DNA from: Halobellus rufus
Lineage (GTDB): Archaea > Halobacteriota > Halobacteria > Halobacteriales > Haloferacaceae
NCBI RefSeq assembly: GCF_000739575.1
Contig: NZ_BBJO01000014.1
Span: 1-64,000, forward strand
Length of the DNA stretch: 64,000 nucleotides
Reading direction: 5' to 3'
Under the pieces are notes generated by a model. It made no database searches and was not told the DNA's origin. It worked only from the letters and a program-made list of their open reading frames with translations. Both the position numbers and the translations under genes were made by a program. How positions within the stretch are numbered: the first letter of the stretch is position 1; each line of letters opens with the position of its first letter. Below are positions 1-7,878 of this stretch, in pieces.

Positions 1-95
1 AAAATCCCTCGACGGACGATACGGTGGCAGTTGTGGAATTGTCAGAAATTTATTCTAAAAGTTTTTATTCAAAATAGTTTGTGCCGATAAGAATG

Positions 96-108
96 TTTTT
101 ATCAAATA
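96..108 (+). promoter_or_regulatory. TATA-type promoter of the first HTH_10 gene
   Basis: A T-rich TATA-like stretch (TTTTTATCAAAT) is centred about 25 bp before the ATG at 125, the spacing expected for a leaderless haloarchaeal mRNA. The whole first 120 bases are AT-rich. Confidence 0.5.
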
Positions 109-124
109 CTTCCGTGCACGACCT

Positions 125-796
125 ATGAGTGTCGTTCTGGAATTTACTATTGATGCCGAGGAATTTGCGTTCGGGAGCGTTCTCGCTACTGTGGGCGACC
201 TAAGCTTTGAATTGGAGCAAATCGTTCCGACTGGACTTGAGGTGATGCCGTTCATATGGGCCAGCACAAACCAAGACTTGACCGAGGTGCTATCCAAGTT
301 TGAACAGAGGATCCGAGATAGTGACCTTGTCCGAGAGCTGCACTCACTGGACCGGCTGGAAGATGGGACACTCTACCGGATTGAGTGGGGAAACTGCAGT
401 GATGATGGCTTGCTCACGGCACTCAAAACAGCCGAAGCGACAATACTCGACGCGTGGGGAAAGCAAACGTGGAACTTCCGCGTGCGATTCGTCGACGGGG
501 ACTGTCTCACGAAATTTCACGACGTGCTACGTGAATCAGGAGTCACAATCGATGTTGAGCGGACACACCTAGTCACAGAAGATAGCACTCGTCGGTGGAA
601 TTTCGGACTCACACCAGAGGAGCGAGAAGCGCTGACACTGGCGCTTCAATGGGGATACTTCGAGACACCAAGCCAGACAGATCTCGCCGAACTGGGCGAC
701 GAACTCGACATCACAAAACAATCAGTATCGGGTCGCCTTCGTCGAGGGAATCAGAAAATTCTCCAACAGACACTCCACCCATCCGGATCAGACTGA
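125..796 (+). CDS. HTH_10 (bacterioopsin-activator type) transcriptional regulator
   Basis: A 223-residue protein with the two-part layout of haloarchaeal Bat-like regulators. The N-terminal ~150 residues form an alpha/beta sensor-like domain. The C-terminal ~55 residues are an HTH_10 domain beginning at the typical LTPEEREAL and containing a GYFETP turn and a recognition helix around DITKQSVSGRLRR. It should be a cytoplasmic DNA-binding protein; its ligand and targets cannot be told from sequence. The ATG is supported by a TATA-like box about 27 bp upstream. The hybrid kinase gene follows on the same strand after a gap with its own likely promoter, so co-regulation is possible but not shown. 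Confidence 0.85.
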   Translation: MSVVLEFTIDAEEFAFGSVLATVGDLSFELEQIVPTGLEVMPFIWASTNQDLTEVLSKFEQRIRDSDLVRELHSLDRLEDGTLYRIEWGNCSDDGLLTALKTAEATILDAWGKQTWNFRVRFVDGDCLTKFHDVLRESGVTIDVERTHLVTEDSTRRWNFGLTPEEREALTLALQWGYFETPSQTDLAELGDELDITKQSVSGRLRRGNQKILQQTLHPSGSD

Positions 797-988
797 TGCA
801 GTATTAAAATACCTTGACCTGTAAGCCAGCATTTTACTTATTAGTGGGAAGGATGTGTACCCCGCACTCTGGAAACAGTGCTAAGGGACAATGCTTCTGG
901 TCCAGGCGACCGAGACAACTCCGAGAACGCTGACAGCTCAGGACGCAGCAGGAATAGCGGTCGATTAGACAGTAGGAAGGGCCCAAGT

Positions 989-2380
989 ATGACAGGGACA
1001 GGTCAGAATACCGAGCAAGTGTCCGTCCTCTGTGTTGATGATGACAGCCAACAACTCGAACTCACATCTACGTACCTAGAACGGTTGGACAGCGGGCTGG
1101 AAGTCACCACAGAGACGGACCCTGCGACTGCACTTGAGCGGGTACAGGAGCGTCCAATCGACTGTATCATCAGCGACTATAAGATGCCAGGAATGAATGG
1201 CATCGAACTCCTCCGGGAAGTCCGGGAGGACTACCCCAATCTGCCGTTCATTCTGTTCACTGGAACTGGGAGCGAAAAGGTTGCCTCAAAAGCGATCGAG
1301 GCTGGCGTCACCTCCTACGTGCAGAAAGGAGGCAGCGAGGTGTACGAGCAGCTCACCAATCGAATCGACAATTCGATGGACCGACGGCGATCTGAGCGGC
1401 GAGCCCGAATCGCTCGGGATCGACTGGTAGAACTGTACGAACAGACGGACGGTTTTTATATTCTGGATAGCGACTGGACGGTAACGTACTGGAACCAACA
1501 GATTGCAGAGCGGACAGGCATCTCCAGCGAGGAAATACTGGGTGAAACCTTCTGGGAGGTATTCGAGGAAGCAACGAACACCGAGATGTACAGCAACTTG
1601 CGTGCTGCGATGGCAGAAAATCGCCCAACAGACTTCGAGCTCTACTATCCACCCTTCGATTACTGGGCGGAAATTCGGGCGTATCCGGTAGACGACCTGC
1701 TGTTCGTCCATTCACGCGAGACGACACAAGAGAACGAACGGAAAGACGAACTCGAACGCCGAAATCACATCATCCAGTCGTTTGCAAGCACCGTCTCCCA
1801 CGATCTTCGAAACCCACTGAATGTCGCTGAGGGGAGACTCGAATTGGCCCAAGAGACTGGTGATTTCGAGCATCTGGAGGCAGTTACAGAAGCACACAAC
1901 CGGATGCGGAACCTCATCGATGAACTACTTCGGTTGGCCCGAAATGAAGAGTTAGAAACCGTCTCTATTTCTCTCCAAGAAGCGGCTCACCACGCATGGG
2001 AAACGGTCTCTTCGGGGCCAACGGAACTGGTCGTTGAAGACGACGTAACGTTCGAGGCACAGGCAAGCGAACTCCGTCGGTTATTTGAGAACCTCTTCTG
2101 GAATGCAATCGATCACGGTGATGCGACGACGATTCGTGTTGGGCGAGTTGGCGATGATGGGATCTTCATCGCCGATGACGGAGCCGGGGTCCCCGAAAGC
2201 CAACGCGATTCCGTGTTCGAGTCGGGAATGTCAACACAGCAGAACAGTCCCGGGTTCGGACTCTCGATCGTGGTGGGAATCGTCCGGAATCACCACTGGA
2301 AGATTGACCTCGTTGAAAGCACTGCTGGCGGGGCTCGCTTCGAGGTCTCAGGGATCGAGTTCGAGGACAGCCAAGAGTAG
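989..2380 (+). CDS. Hybrid response regulator - PAS - histidine kinase
   Basis: Domains in order: a CheY-like receiver (VLCVDDD at the start, phospho-acceptor Asp in IISDYKMPGMNG, conserved Lys in SYVQKGG); a PAS domain (WTVTYWNQQIAE); a HisKA helix with phospho-His in STVSHDLRNPL; and a HATPase_c domain with N-box (ENLFWNAIDHG), G1 (ADDGAGVP) and a GFGLSIV G2 box. No transmembrane segment is visible, so this is a soluble sensor kinase, possibly for redox or small molecules through PAS. An in-frame GTG at 878 would add 37 polar residues. A TATA-like TTTTACTTATT at about 830-840 fits either start; I chose the ATG at 989 because the receiver begins soon after it. No cognate output gene is adjacent. 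Confidence 0.88.
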   Translation: MTGTGQNTEQVSVLCVDDDSQQLELTSTYLERLDSGLEVTTETDPATALERVQERPIDCIISDYKMPGMNGIELLREVREDYPNLPFILFTGTGSEKVASKAIEAGVTSYVQKGGSEVYEQLTNRIDNSMDRRRSERRARIARDRLVELYEQTDGFYILDSDWTVTYWNQQIAERTGISSEEILGETFWEVFEEATNTEMYSNLRAAMAENRPTDFELYYPPFDYWAEIRAYPVDDLLFVHSRETTQENERKDELERRNHIIQSFASTVSHDLRNPLNVAEGRLELAQETGDFEHLEAVTEAHNRMRNLIDELLRLARNEELETVSISLQEAAHHAWETVSSGPTELVVEDDVTFEAQASELRRLFENLFWNAIDHGDATTIRVGRVGDDGIFIADDGAGVPESQRDSVFESGMSTQQNSPGFGLSIVVGIVRNHHWKIDLVESTAGGARFEVSGIEFEDSQE

Positions 2381-2657
2381 CACCGGACATTGACATCTCC
2401 TCCGCACTGAAGCACAATTGAGGTGTCATCAGTCGGCAGGAGCTATTCATTGAAGGGTACTTTATTGAGGGTGCCATAAGAAGTACAGCGCGAAGAATCC
2501 GTAACCAGAGGAATGCCACTACGGCGTTTTTAGCCGAGTGGCTGATTTACTGGTGAGATCGGATGTCTTCGAAATAAACTCGCGCTGGTTCCCGCCCCCT
2601 ATTGCGAGCTCCACCGATCGAAGCCGAGGGTCGAGTGACTCCCTAGAGCGGTCTGGA
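2381..2657. other. Convergent intergenic region
   Basis: This region lies between the 3' end of the kinase gene and the 3' end of the asparagine-synthase-like gene on the other strand. No credible coding sequence, tRNA or strong hairpin terminator is visible. Confidence 0.4.
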
Positions 2658-4367
2658 TCAAATGTCTATCGGGAGTCTCGACCGCGGACACAGTACGTCG
2701 TTCGGAGTGAACGCGTTCTCGTCGGAGGCGGCGTTCATCCACGTCGTAATGTCGTTGATTCGGAGCTTCACTCTGACCGGTAGGTCGTGGATGCCCGGAT
2801 ACTTCGGGAACAGTTTGCGGTCGAGTTCGTTCTGTTCGTACTGCGCCTCCATATCGGGCCACGGCGAGCTGAACGGTTCGAGTCCGGGTACCTTCTTTCG
2901 GAGGAACTTCTCGATCTGGTTCTTCCGGAAGGAGTGGTGTGGCCTGTCCGGTGGTTGATGGCGGAAGATGTTCGGATTGAGTTTCCGCATCGCTCGCTTC
3001 ATCGTCTCCGTGTTTCGTTTCTCCGGGGGCGTCTTCAGGTGCCACTCCAGGAGTTCGGCGTCCACGGCGACGAACGATTCGACGTAGTTGTCGGCCAACT
3101 CGAAGTGCAACGGGACCGACGGCTGGTTCTGGATCCCGACGAGTGCGATGCTGTCGTAGACGTTGTCGTACCGGTCGGACCACCGCTCTAACTGTTCGGA
3201 GACGACGTCGCGGATGAAGTCCATACTGGTGTCGAACTCGTCGTAACACTCGGGGAAGACGTGATCGCACGCCGGGTGGTAGCCGAACTTCGAGGACAAC
3301 ACCTCCGTCGGGTTCGGATCGGGGTCGAGTCCGTCCAGCGGAAATTTGTTGCCGAAGACGTCGACGACGTTACGCGGCAGGAAGTGGCCGCGGAGGAACG
3401 TATCGAAGAGCAGTCCGTGGAAGATGGTGTCGACCGTCATCTTCTCGTCACACCCGGCGTGGTGGATGTGAATCGACTCCCTGGTCCCGAGCGAGTACTC
3501 GATGACGTCTTTGTCCACGTTGAGATACTCGTCGTTCGCCACCAGCGTTTCGTGCTCTGCGCCGTACTGGTGCGCGATCCGCTCGGCTACTTCCACCTCG
3601 GGGTGACCCGGCGAGCCGAGCGTGTAACAGACGTCCATATCCGGGTGTTGAGCGACGAGCGCTCGCGAGTCGTACCCACCGCTGAGAAGGACGCCGTGCG
3701 AGCCGGGATTTTTCGTCCTCCGCCCGATCGCACGTTCGAGACGCGAGGCGAGTTCGTCGACGTAATCGAACTCATCGGGGTCCGCGGGATCGTAGACGAA
3801 CCGGGAGAGCGTCCCGGCGTCGTCGGCGGTGATGTACCCGTCGAACGGGACGTTCTTGAGGCTGTTGTACACCGTCCGATCACCAACGACGACTCCCATG
3901 TGGACGTATTCCAGGACGCCGCGGGTGTCGACGGTGGAGTCCGACGCGGCCGAGAGCACGCGGTGTGGGTTCGTCCCGAACACGCGTCCCTCGTCGGTGT
4001 CCGTATAGAAACACTGCCACGACCTGACGGGATCAGTCGCGACGACGACGTCGTCGTCGCACTCGATGAATACGAGGAACGATCCGTTGAGTTCCGCGAA
4101 CGCATCGGTCCCGACTGCAGTGTACCTTTCGAGCGTGTATTCGGCTGCGGAGACGGTGACGCCGTCTGGAGGATACACCTCGCCCCAGAGCACGCAGTGA
4201 CCTCGCTCGTCTCGGTATGTCGCAGAACGTCCGGGGAACCCGAGCGCGGGATCCCGGATGGCGACGGTGGCGCGCTCGCCGTCGGTGACCCAGTCGAAAC
4301 TCGACCTAGAGACGAGTTCGTCGAACGCTCCGTCGCCGTCGAGAACGCCAAACAGTTCTTTGTTCAT
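2658..4367 (-). CDS. Asparagine-synthase-like amidotransferase without the glutaminase cysteine
   Basis: A 569-residue AsnB-type protein. The C-terminal synthetase domain carries the ATP-pyrophosphatase P-loop SGGYDS (residues ~229-234) and the usual family layout after it. The N-terminal region resembles the Ntn-type glutaminase fold, but the protein starts MNKE, so the catalytic Cys2 of true glutamine-dependent enzymes is absent. It may use free ammonia or accept it from a partner. It starts 30 bp after glmS on the same strand, so it is probably cotranscribed. In polysaccharide clusters such proteins amidate uronic-acid carboxylates (WbpS-type), which fits the uronate-making dehydrogenases nearby. 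That role is inference; asparagine synthesis is the alternative. Confidence 0.8.
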   Translation of the reverse strand: MNKELFGVLDGDGAFDELVSRSSFDWVTDGERATVAIRDPALGFPGRSATYRDERGHCVLWGEVYPPDGVTVSAAEYTLERYTAVGTDAFAELNGSFLVFIECDDDVVVATDPVRSWQCFYTDTDEGRVFGTNPHRVLSAASDSTVDTRGVLEYVHMGVVVGDRTVYNSLKNVPFDGYITADDAGTLSRFVYDPADPDEFDYVDELASRLERAIGRRTKNPGSHGVLLSGGYDSRALVAQHPDMDVCYTLGSPGHPEVEVAERIAHQYGAEHETLVANDEYLNVDKDVIEYSLGTRESIHIHHAGCDEKMTVDTIFHGLLFDTFLRGHFLPRNVVDVFGNKFPLDGLDPDPNPTEVLSSKFGYHPACDHVFPECYDEFDTSMDFIRDVVSEQLERWSDRYDNVYDSIALVGIQNQPSVPLHFELADNYVESFVAVDAELLEWHLKTPPEKRNTETMKRAMRKLNPNIFRHQPPDRPHHSFRKNQIEKFLRKKVPGLEPFSSPWPDMEAQYEQNELDRKLFPKYPGIHDLPVRVKLRINDITTWMNAASDENAFTPNDVLCPRSRLPIDI

Positions 4368-4397
4368 TATATGCGGGTGCTGTTCAGTGGAGTCTCG

Positions 4398-6206
4398 TTA
4401 TTCGACGGTCACGCTCTTGGCGAGGTTACGCGGCTTGTCGATCGCGCGGTCCAGTTCCGTGGCGCTGTAGTACGAGAGCAACTGCAACTGGACGTTCGCG
4501 AGGAGGTACGAACAGACCGGATGCATATCCGGGACGTAGAGGTGTTCGTCGGCCGTGTCCACGACTTCGTGGTCCGGCGGACAGACCGCGACGATGGGCG
4601 CACCTCGGGTCTTCGCCTCTTCGGCGTTCGTCACCGTCTTTTGGCTGTCGTCCACACAAATTGTGAACACCGGGGTTCGTTCGGTGACGAGTGCCAGCGG
4701 GCCGTGCTTGAGTTCGCCAGACGCGAACCCCTCCGCGTGCTCGTAGGTCACCTCTTTGAACTTGAGTGCGCCCTCCTTCGCGACGGAGCAGCCGAGTCCC
4801 CGTCCGATGAAGAAGTACGCCTTCTCGTTGAGGTACGTTCGCGAGAGGCGCTCGGCGCCGCTCGTCTGAAGCACCTGTTCGACGGCGTCGGAGAGTTCGG
4901 ACAGGTCCGAGACGAGTTCTTCGAGGGTGTCCAGCGGTTCTCCGCCGTCGGTGATCTCGGCGAGGTACTGACTCAGGAGGGTGAGCGTCACCGCCTGCGA
5001 GGAGAACGTCTTCGTCGCCGCGACGCCGATCTCGGGGCCGGCGCGGATGTAGATCGGTTCGTCCGCCTCGCGTGCGGCCGACGACTGGACGACGTTCGTC
5101 ACCGCGAGGCTAGTGGCACCTGCCTTCTTCGCGCGCTTCAGTGCAGTGAGCGTATCGGCTGTCTCCCCGCTCTGTGTGACGGCGATACAGAGCGTCTCCT
5201 CCGACGGAGTGCCGGCGGAGACGTCGTACTCGCTCGCGCGAATGGCCCGCGCTGAAACGCCGCACTGGTTCAGCAGGCTCGCGCCGAACATCGCAGCGTG
5301 GTAGGAGGTGCCGCAGGCAACGAGTTGGACGGACTCGACCCCGGAGAGGTCGATCTCTAAGTCGAGGTCGATCTCGCCGCGATCGCGGTCGAAACGCCCT
5401 TCGAGCGTCTTTTGGAGCGATTCCGGTTGGTTGTGGATCTCCTTGAGCATGTAGTGATCGAACTGCGCCTTCTCGGTCTCGCCGGGCTGCCAGTCGACCT
5501 GCTCGACCTCTCGTTGTGCCAAGTGTCCCTCCTCGTCGATGATTTCGACGCCGTCAGAACGGACCTCGAGGACGTCGCCGTCGTCGAGGTAGAGAACGGT
5601 GTCCGTCTGACCGAGGAACGCCGGCACGTCGCTCGCCAAATAGTAATTGTCCTCTTCGAGACCGAGCACGAGCGGCGATCCCTGCCGGGCGGCGAAGATG
5701 GAATCGCTCCCTTCGATGACGGTCGCGATCGCGTAGCTTCCGTCTAGGTCACTCACCGCGTGCTCGAAGGCGGCCAGCGGTTCGTTCCCGCGATCGAGGT
5801 AGTAGCTGATGAGGTTCGGAATGACTTCGGTGTCCGTGTCGCTCGTGAACTCGTAACCGTCCTCGGAGAGCTTCTCTTTGAGCGTCTCGTAGTTCTCGAT
5901 GATGCCGTTGTGAACCGCAGCGACGCGGTCCGAATCGTCCGTGTGCGGATGTGCGTTCTCGTCGGTCGGTGGTCCGTGCGTACTCCATCTGGTGTGACCG
6001 ATACCGAGCGTCGCGTTAGACTCGACGGTGTCGATAGTCCGCTTCAGGTCCGACACCTGCCCGGAGCACTTCCAGACGTCCAGGCCGTGTCCGTTCTTCA
6101 CGGCGATCCCGGCGGAGTCGTATCCCCGGTATTCGAGCTTCTCGAGCCCGGTTACGAGCGGGTCGAGCGCTTCTCGATCCCCCACGTGTGCGATGATACC
6201 GCACAT
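4398..6206 (-). CDS. glmS: Glutamine--fructose-6-phosphate aminotransferase (isomerizing)
   Basis: A full-length (602 aa) GlmS. The N-terminal Ntn glutaminase domain starts MCGIIAHVG with catalytic Cys2 and has the LEYRGYDSAG signature. Two SIS sugar-isomerase domains follow (CGTSYHAA; VTQSGETADT), and the C-terminus PRNLAKSVTVE is nearly invariant in the family. It makes glucosamine-6-phosphate, the entry to UDP-GlcNAc, in the cytoplasm. A Shine-Dalgarno-like GGAGGTG sits 7 bp before the ATG, which is unusual in this leaderless-rich window and implies a real 5' leader. A copy of the locus-wide promoter element lies about 165 bp upstream. The amidotransferase gene follows in the same direction. 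Confidence 0.97.
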   Translation of the reverse strand: MCGIIAHVGDREALDPLVTGLEKLEYRGYDSAGIAVKNGHGLDVWKCSGQVSDLKRTIDTVESNATLGIGHTRWSTHGPPTDENAHPHTDDSDRVAAVHNGIIENYETLKEKLSEDGYEFTSDTDTEVIPNLISYYLDRGNEPLAAFEHAVSDLDGSYAIATVIEGSDSIFAARQGSPLVLGLEEDNYYLASDVPAFLGQTDTVLYLDDGDVLEVRSDGVEIIDEEGHLAQREVEQVDWQPGETEKAQFDHYMLKEIHNQPESLQKTLEGRFDRDRGEIDLDLEIDLSGVESVQLVACGTSYHAAMFGASLLNQCGVSARAIRASEYDVSAGTPSEETLCIAVTQSGETADTLTALKRAKKAGATSLAVTNVVQSSAAREADEPIYIRAGPEIGVAATKTFSSQAVTLTLLSQYLAEITDGGEPLDTLEELVSDLSELSDAVEQVLQTSGAERLSRTYLNEKAYFFIGRGLGCSVAKEGALKFKEVTYEHAEGFASGELKHGPLALVTERTPVFTICVDDSQKTVTNAEEAKTRGAPIVAVCPPDHEVVDTADEHLYVPDMHPVCSYLLANVQLQLLSYYSATELDRAIDKPRNLAKSVTVE

Positions 6207-6370
6207 CTCAACACACCTCCAGATGGCGGCTGCCGTCGGCAGTCAGAACCGCGTTGTGCGCGTCCGATACGGAGGTGTTCGTCTCCCTCGAAGCGTGTGT
6301 CTGTTGTCTCATTGTTGGGTGGCTGCGGGGACGAGTTGCCCCTACGGAATCCAATGCAGAGACACGGGCA

Positions 6371-6389
6371 TTACTATAGACGCGCTAAG
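6371..6389 (-). promoter_or_regulatory. Locus-wide inverted-repeat promoter element, glmS copy
   Basis: Read toward glmS it is CTTAGC-GCGTC-TATAGTAA, matching GCTTAYC-N5-GATAATAA with a TTAGC variant of the left arm, the same variant seen before the DUF1616 gene. It is about 165 bp from the start codon, farther than the other copies. Confidence 0.5.
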
Positions 6390-6513
6390 GAGACGCACGC
6401 TCGGAGAGCCGACGATATTCGGCCCGCAGCGGTTCGGTCCCGACGGTCTCGGGTGATCGCGCTGATCGCCCGGTTTAGTCATCGGCCAACGGTGGATAAC
6501 CGCGAGACGATCT

Positions 6514-6532
6514 CTTACCGGCCCGATAATAA
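6514..6532 (+). promoter_or_regulatory. Locus-wide inverted-repeat promoter element, DsbA-like gene copy
   Basis: CTTACC-GGCCC-GATAATAA. The ATAATAA arm ends 26 bp before the ATG at 6559, at the TATA-box position for a leaderless mRNA. Confidence 0.7.
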
Positions 6533-6558
6533 TGGCCGTTACGGCCGGTCTGTGTCGT

Positions 6559-7581
6559 ATGGGTGACAGAGAAGTAGACAGACGACGAGTGCTCAGCCTG
6601 ACCGGTGCCGCAGCTATCGCATCAGTCAGCGGCTGTGCGAGCATCGCGCAGGAGGCGAACTCCGATCCGAACCGACAGACGGGATCGGGAACCGAGCGGT
6701 CGACCGAACGGACGGCGAACGCCAGTTCCGATCGGACGAGTGACGACGCGTCGACCGAAGTCCACCCACAGACCATCGACGAACCGGACTTCGAGTTCCC
6801 GTCGGATCCGATACCAGACGGATCGACGAACCCGCGCTACCCGACCATCGGAACGGCTGAGGAGACTCTCACGCTCTACGGGAACTGGAAGTGCCCGTAC
6901 ACCCAAGAGTTCGTCAGGGGGCAACTGGGCGTCCTGATCGACGACTTCGTCACCACTGGTGACGTCTCGATCGAACTCCGCAACGTCGCCTATCTCGATG
7001 GAGAGCCCTACCTCGGTTCGGACGCGCCGCGGGCGAGCGAGGCCGGTCTCGCCGTGTGGAACGTTGACCCCGGGTCGTTTTGGACGTACCTCTCGTACGT
7101 CTTCGCCAACCAACCCCAGGAGCGGTACGAGTGGGCGTCCACCGACACCCTCGTTCGGTTCGCAGAGCAGGCAGGCGTAGAACGGGTCGACCGCATCCGG
7201 CAGGCGATTCGAGACCGCACCTACACCGGGGACGTGCAGACGTCCGCCGACAGGGCCGAGGAGATCGGTATCAGCACCGTCCCCCGCGTCGTTTACGACG
7301 GGGACGTGACCGCACCGACGGTGGACCCCGAGGCGACGCGGGCGCAGTTCGAGCGCGCGGCGAACGGGGAGTCGGAAACGGGTGATGGGTCGTTCGACTC
7401 CGACACGTCCGACGATTCATCCGATGGGAGCCCGTCCGACAGCGACGACCGGGATACGGACGACGAGGACGACGGAGACGATGCGGACGGTTCAGATTCA
7501 GATGGGTCGGGCTCCGACGGGGTAGACTCCGATGGGTCGGACTCCGACGAGTCGTCGACGTTTTCGATCTCGGTGACGTAA
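6559..7581 (+). CDS. Tat-exported DsbA-like thioredoxin-fold lipoprotein with acidic tail
   Basis: The N-terminus has a twin-arginine signal (DRRRVLSLTG) ending in a lipobox (SVSGC, Cys26), so it should be a lipid-anchored surface protein. Residues ~100-260 form a DsbA/thioredoxin-like domain: a strand, then WKCPYT (Cys112), and near its end a TVPRV segment at the usual cis-Pro position. The active site has a single Cys (C-P-Y-T), so a classical disulfide exchange cycle is unlikely. The last ~60 residues are a Ser/Asp/Gly repeat. I start at 6559 rather than the in-frame 6532 because the former places the signal correctly and lies 26 bp after the promoter element. Substrate unknown. Confidence 0.85.
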   Translation: MGDREVDRRRVLSLTGAAAIASVSGCASIAQEANSDPNRQTGSGTERSTERTANASSDRTSDDASTEVHPQTIDEPDFEFPSDPIPDGSTNPRYPTIGTAEETLTLYGNWKCPYTQEFVRGQLGVLIDDFVTTGDVSIELRNVAYLDGEPYLGSDAPRASEAGLAVWNVDPGSFWTYLSYVFANQPQERYEWASTDTLVRFAEQAGVERVDRIRQAIRDRTYTGDVQTSADRAEEIGISTVPRVVYDGDVTAPTVDPEATRAQFERAANGESETGDGSFDSDTSDDSSDGSPSDSDDRDTDDEDDGDDADGSDSDGSGSDGVDSDGSDSDESSTFSISVT

Positions 7582-7878
7582 CTGGGCGTACTCCAGAGGC
7601 TCGAACCGGACGTTTCGCACACGTCGATCAGTTTCTACGCCGCGACCGTTCGCATCAGCGACGCTGCCCTTCTCGCGTCTAGACCGAAAAGCGGGCCGGG
7701 GCGATGGAACCGATCACGCTGTCGGTCGTCGTCTTCGCCTCGCGACCGGAGCGGTTCAGCGTACGCTCGGTTTTCAGCGAACCGTGACGGCCGATCCCCG
7801 CATATCGATTGTCGTCTCGTTCCGGCGCTCACCGGGACCAGGAGTGGTGAGCACCGATACTAGCTCCGGCGATCAGTA
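7582..7878. other. Convergent intergenic region
   Basis: This stretch of about 300 bp separates the 3' ends of the DsbA-like gene and the polytopic membrane protein gene. No coding sequence or RNA gene that I can support is visible. Confidence 0.4.

Larger units (their letters stand above)
6207..6558. other. Divergent promoter region between glmS and the DsbA-like gene
   Basis: This 352-bp region holds two copies of the locus-wide inverted-repeat promoter element (6371-6389 toward glmS; 6514-6532 toward the DsbA-like gene) and the GGAGGTG ribosome-binding site of glmS. The stretch between the glmS element and its start (about 140-165 nt) would be an untranslated leader. I see no glmS-ribozyme-like structure and no small gene. 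Confidence 0.55.

Noticed and set aside
3261-5255. A 664-codon open frame on the + strand
   Set aside because: It lies opposite the asparagine-synthase-like gene and glmS, is Arg/Val/Asp-rich, and shows no domain; it is an antisense shadow of high-GC genes.
6207-6371. A glmS ribozyme-type riboswitch in the glmS leader
   Set aside because: Known only from bacteria; no matching core sequence or pseudoknot pattern is visible.
7400-7560. Repeat array in the DsbA-like gene as a mobile or CRISPR-like repeat
   Set aside because: It is an in-frame Ser/Asp/Gly codon repeat forming the acidic tail of the protein.
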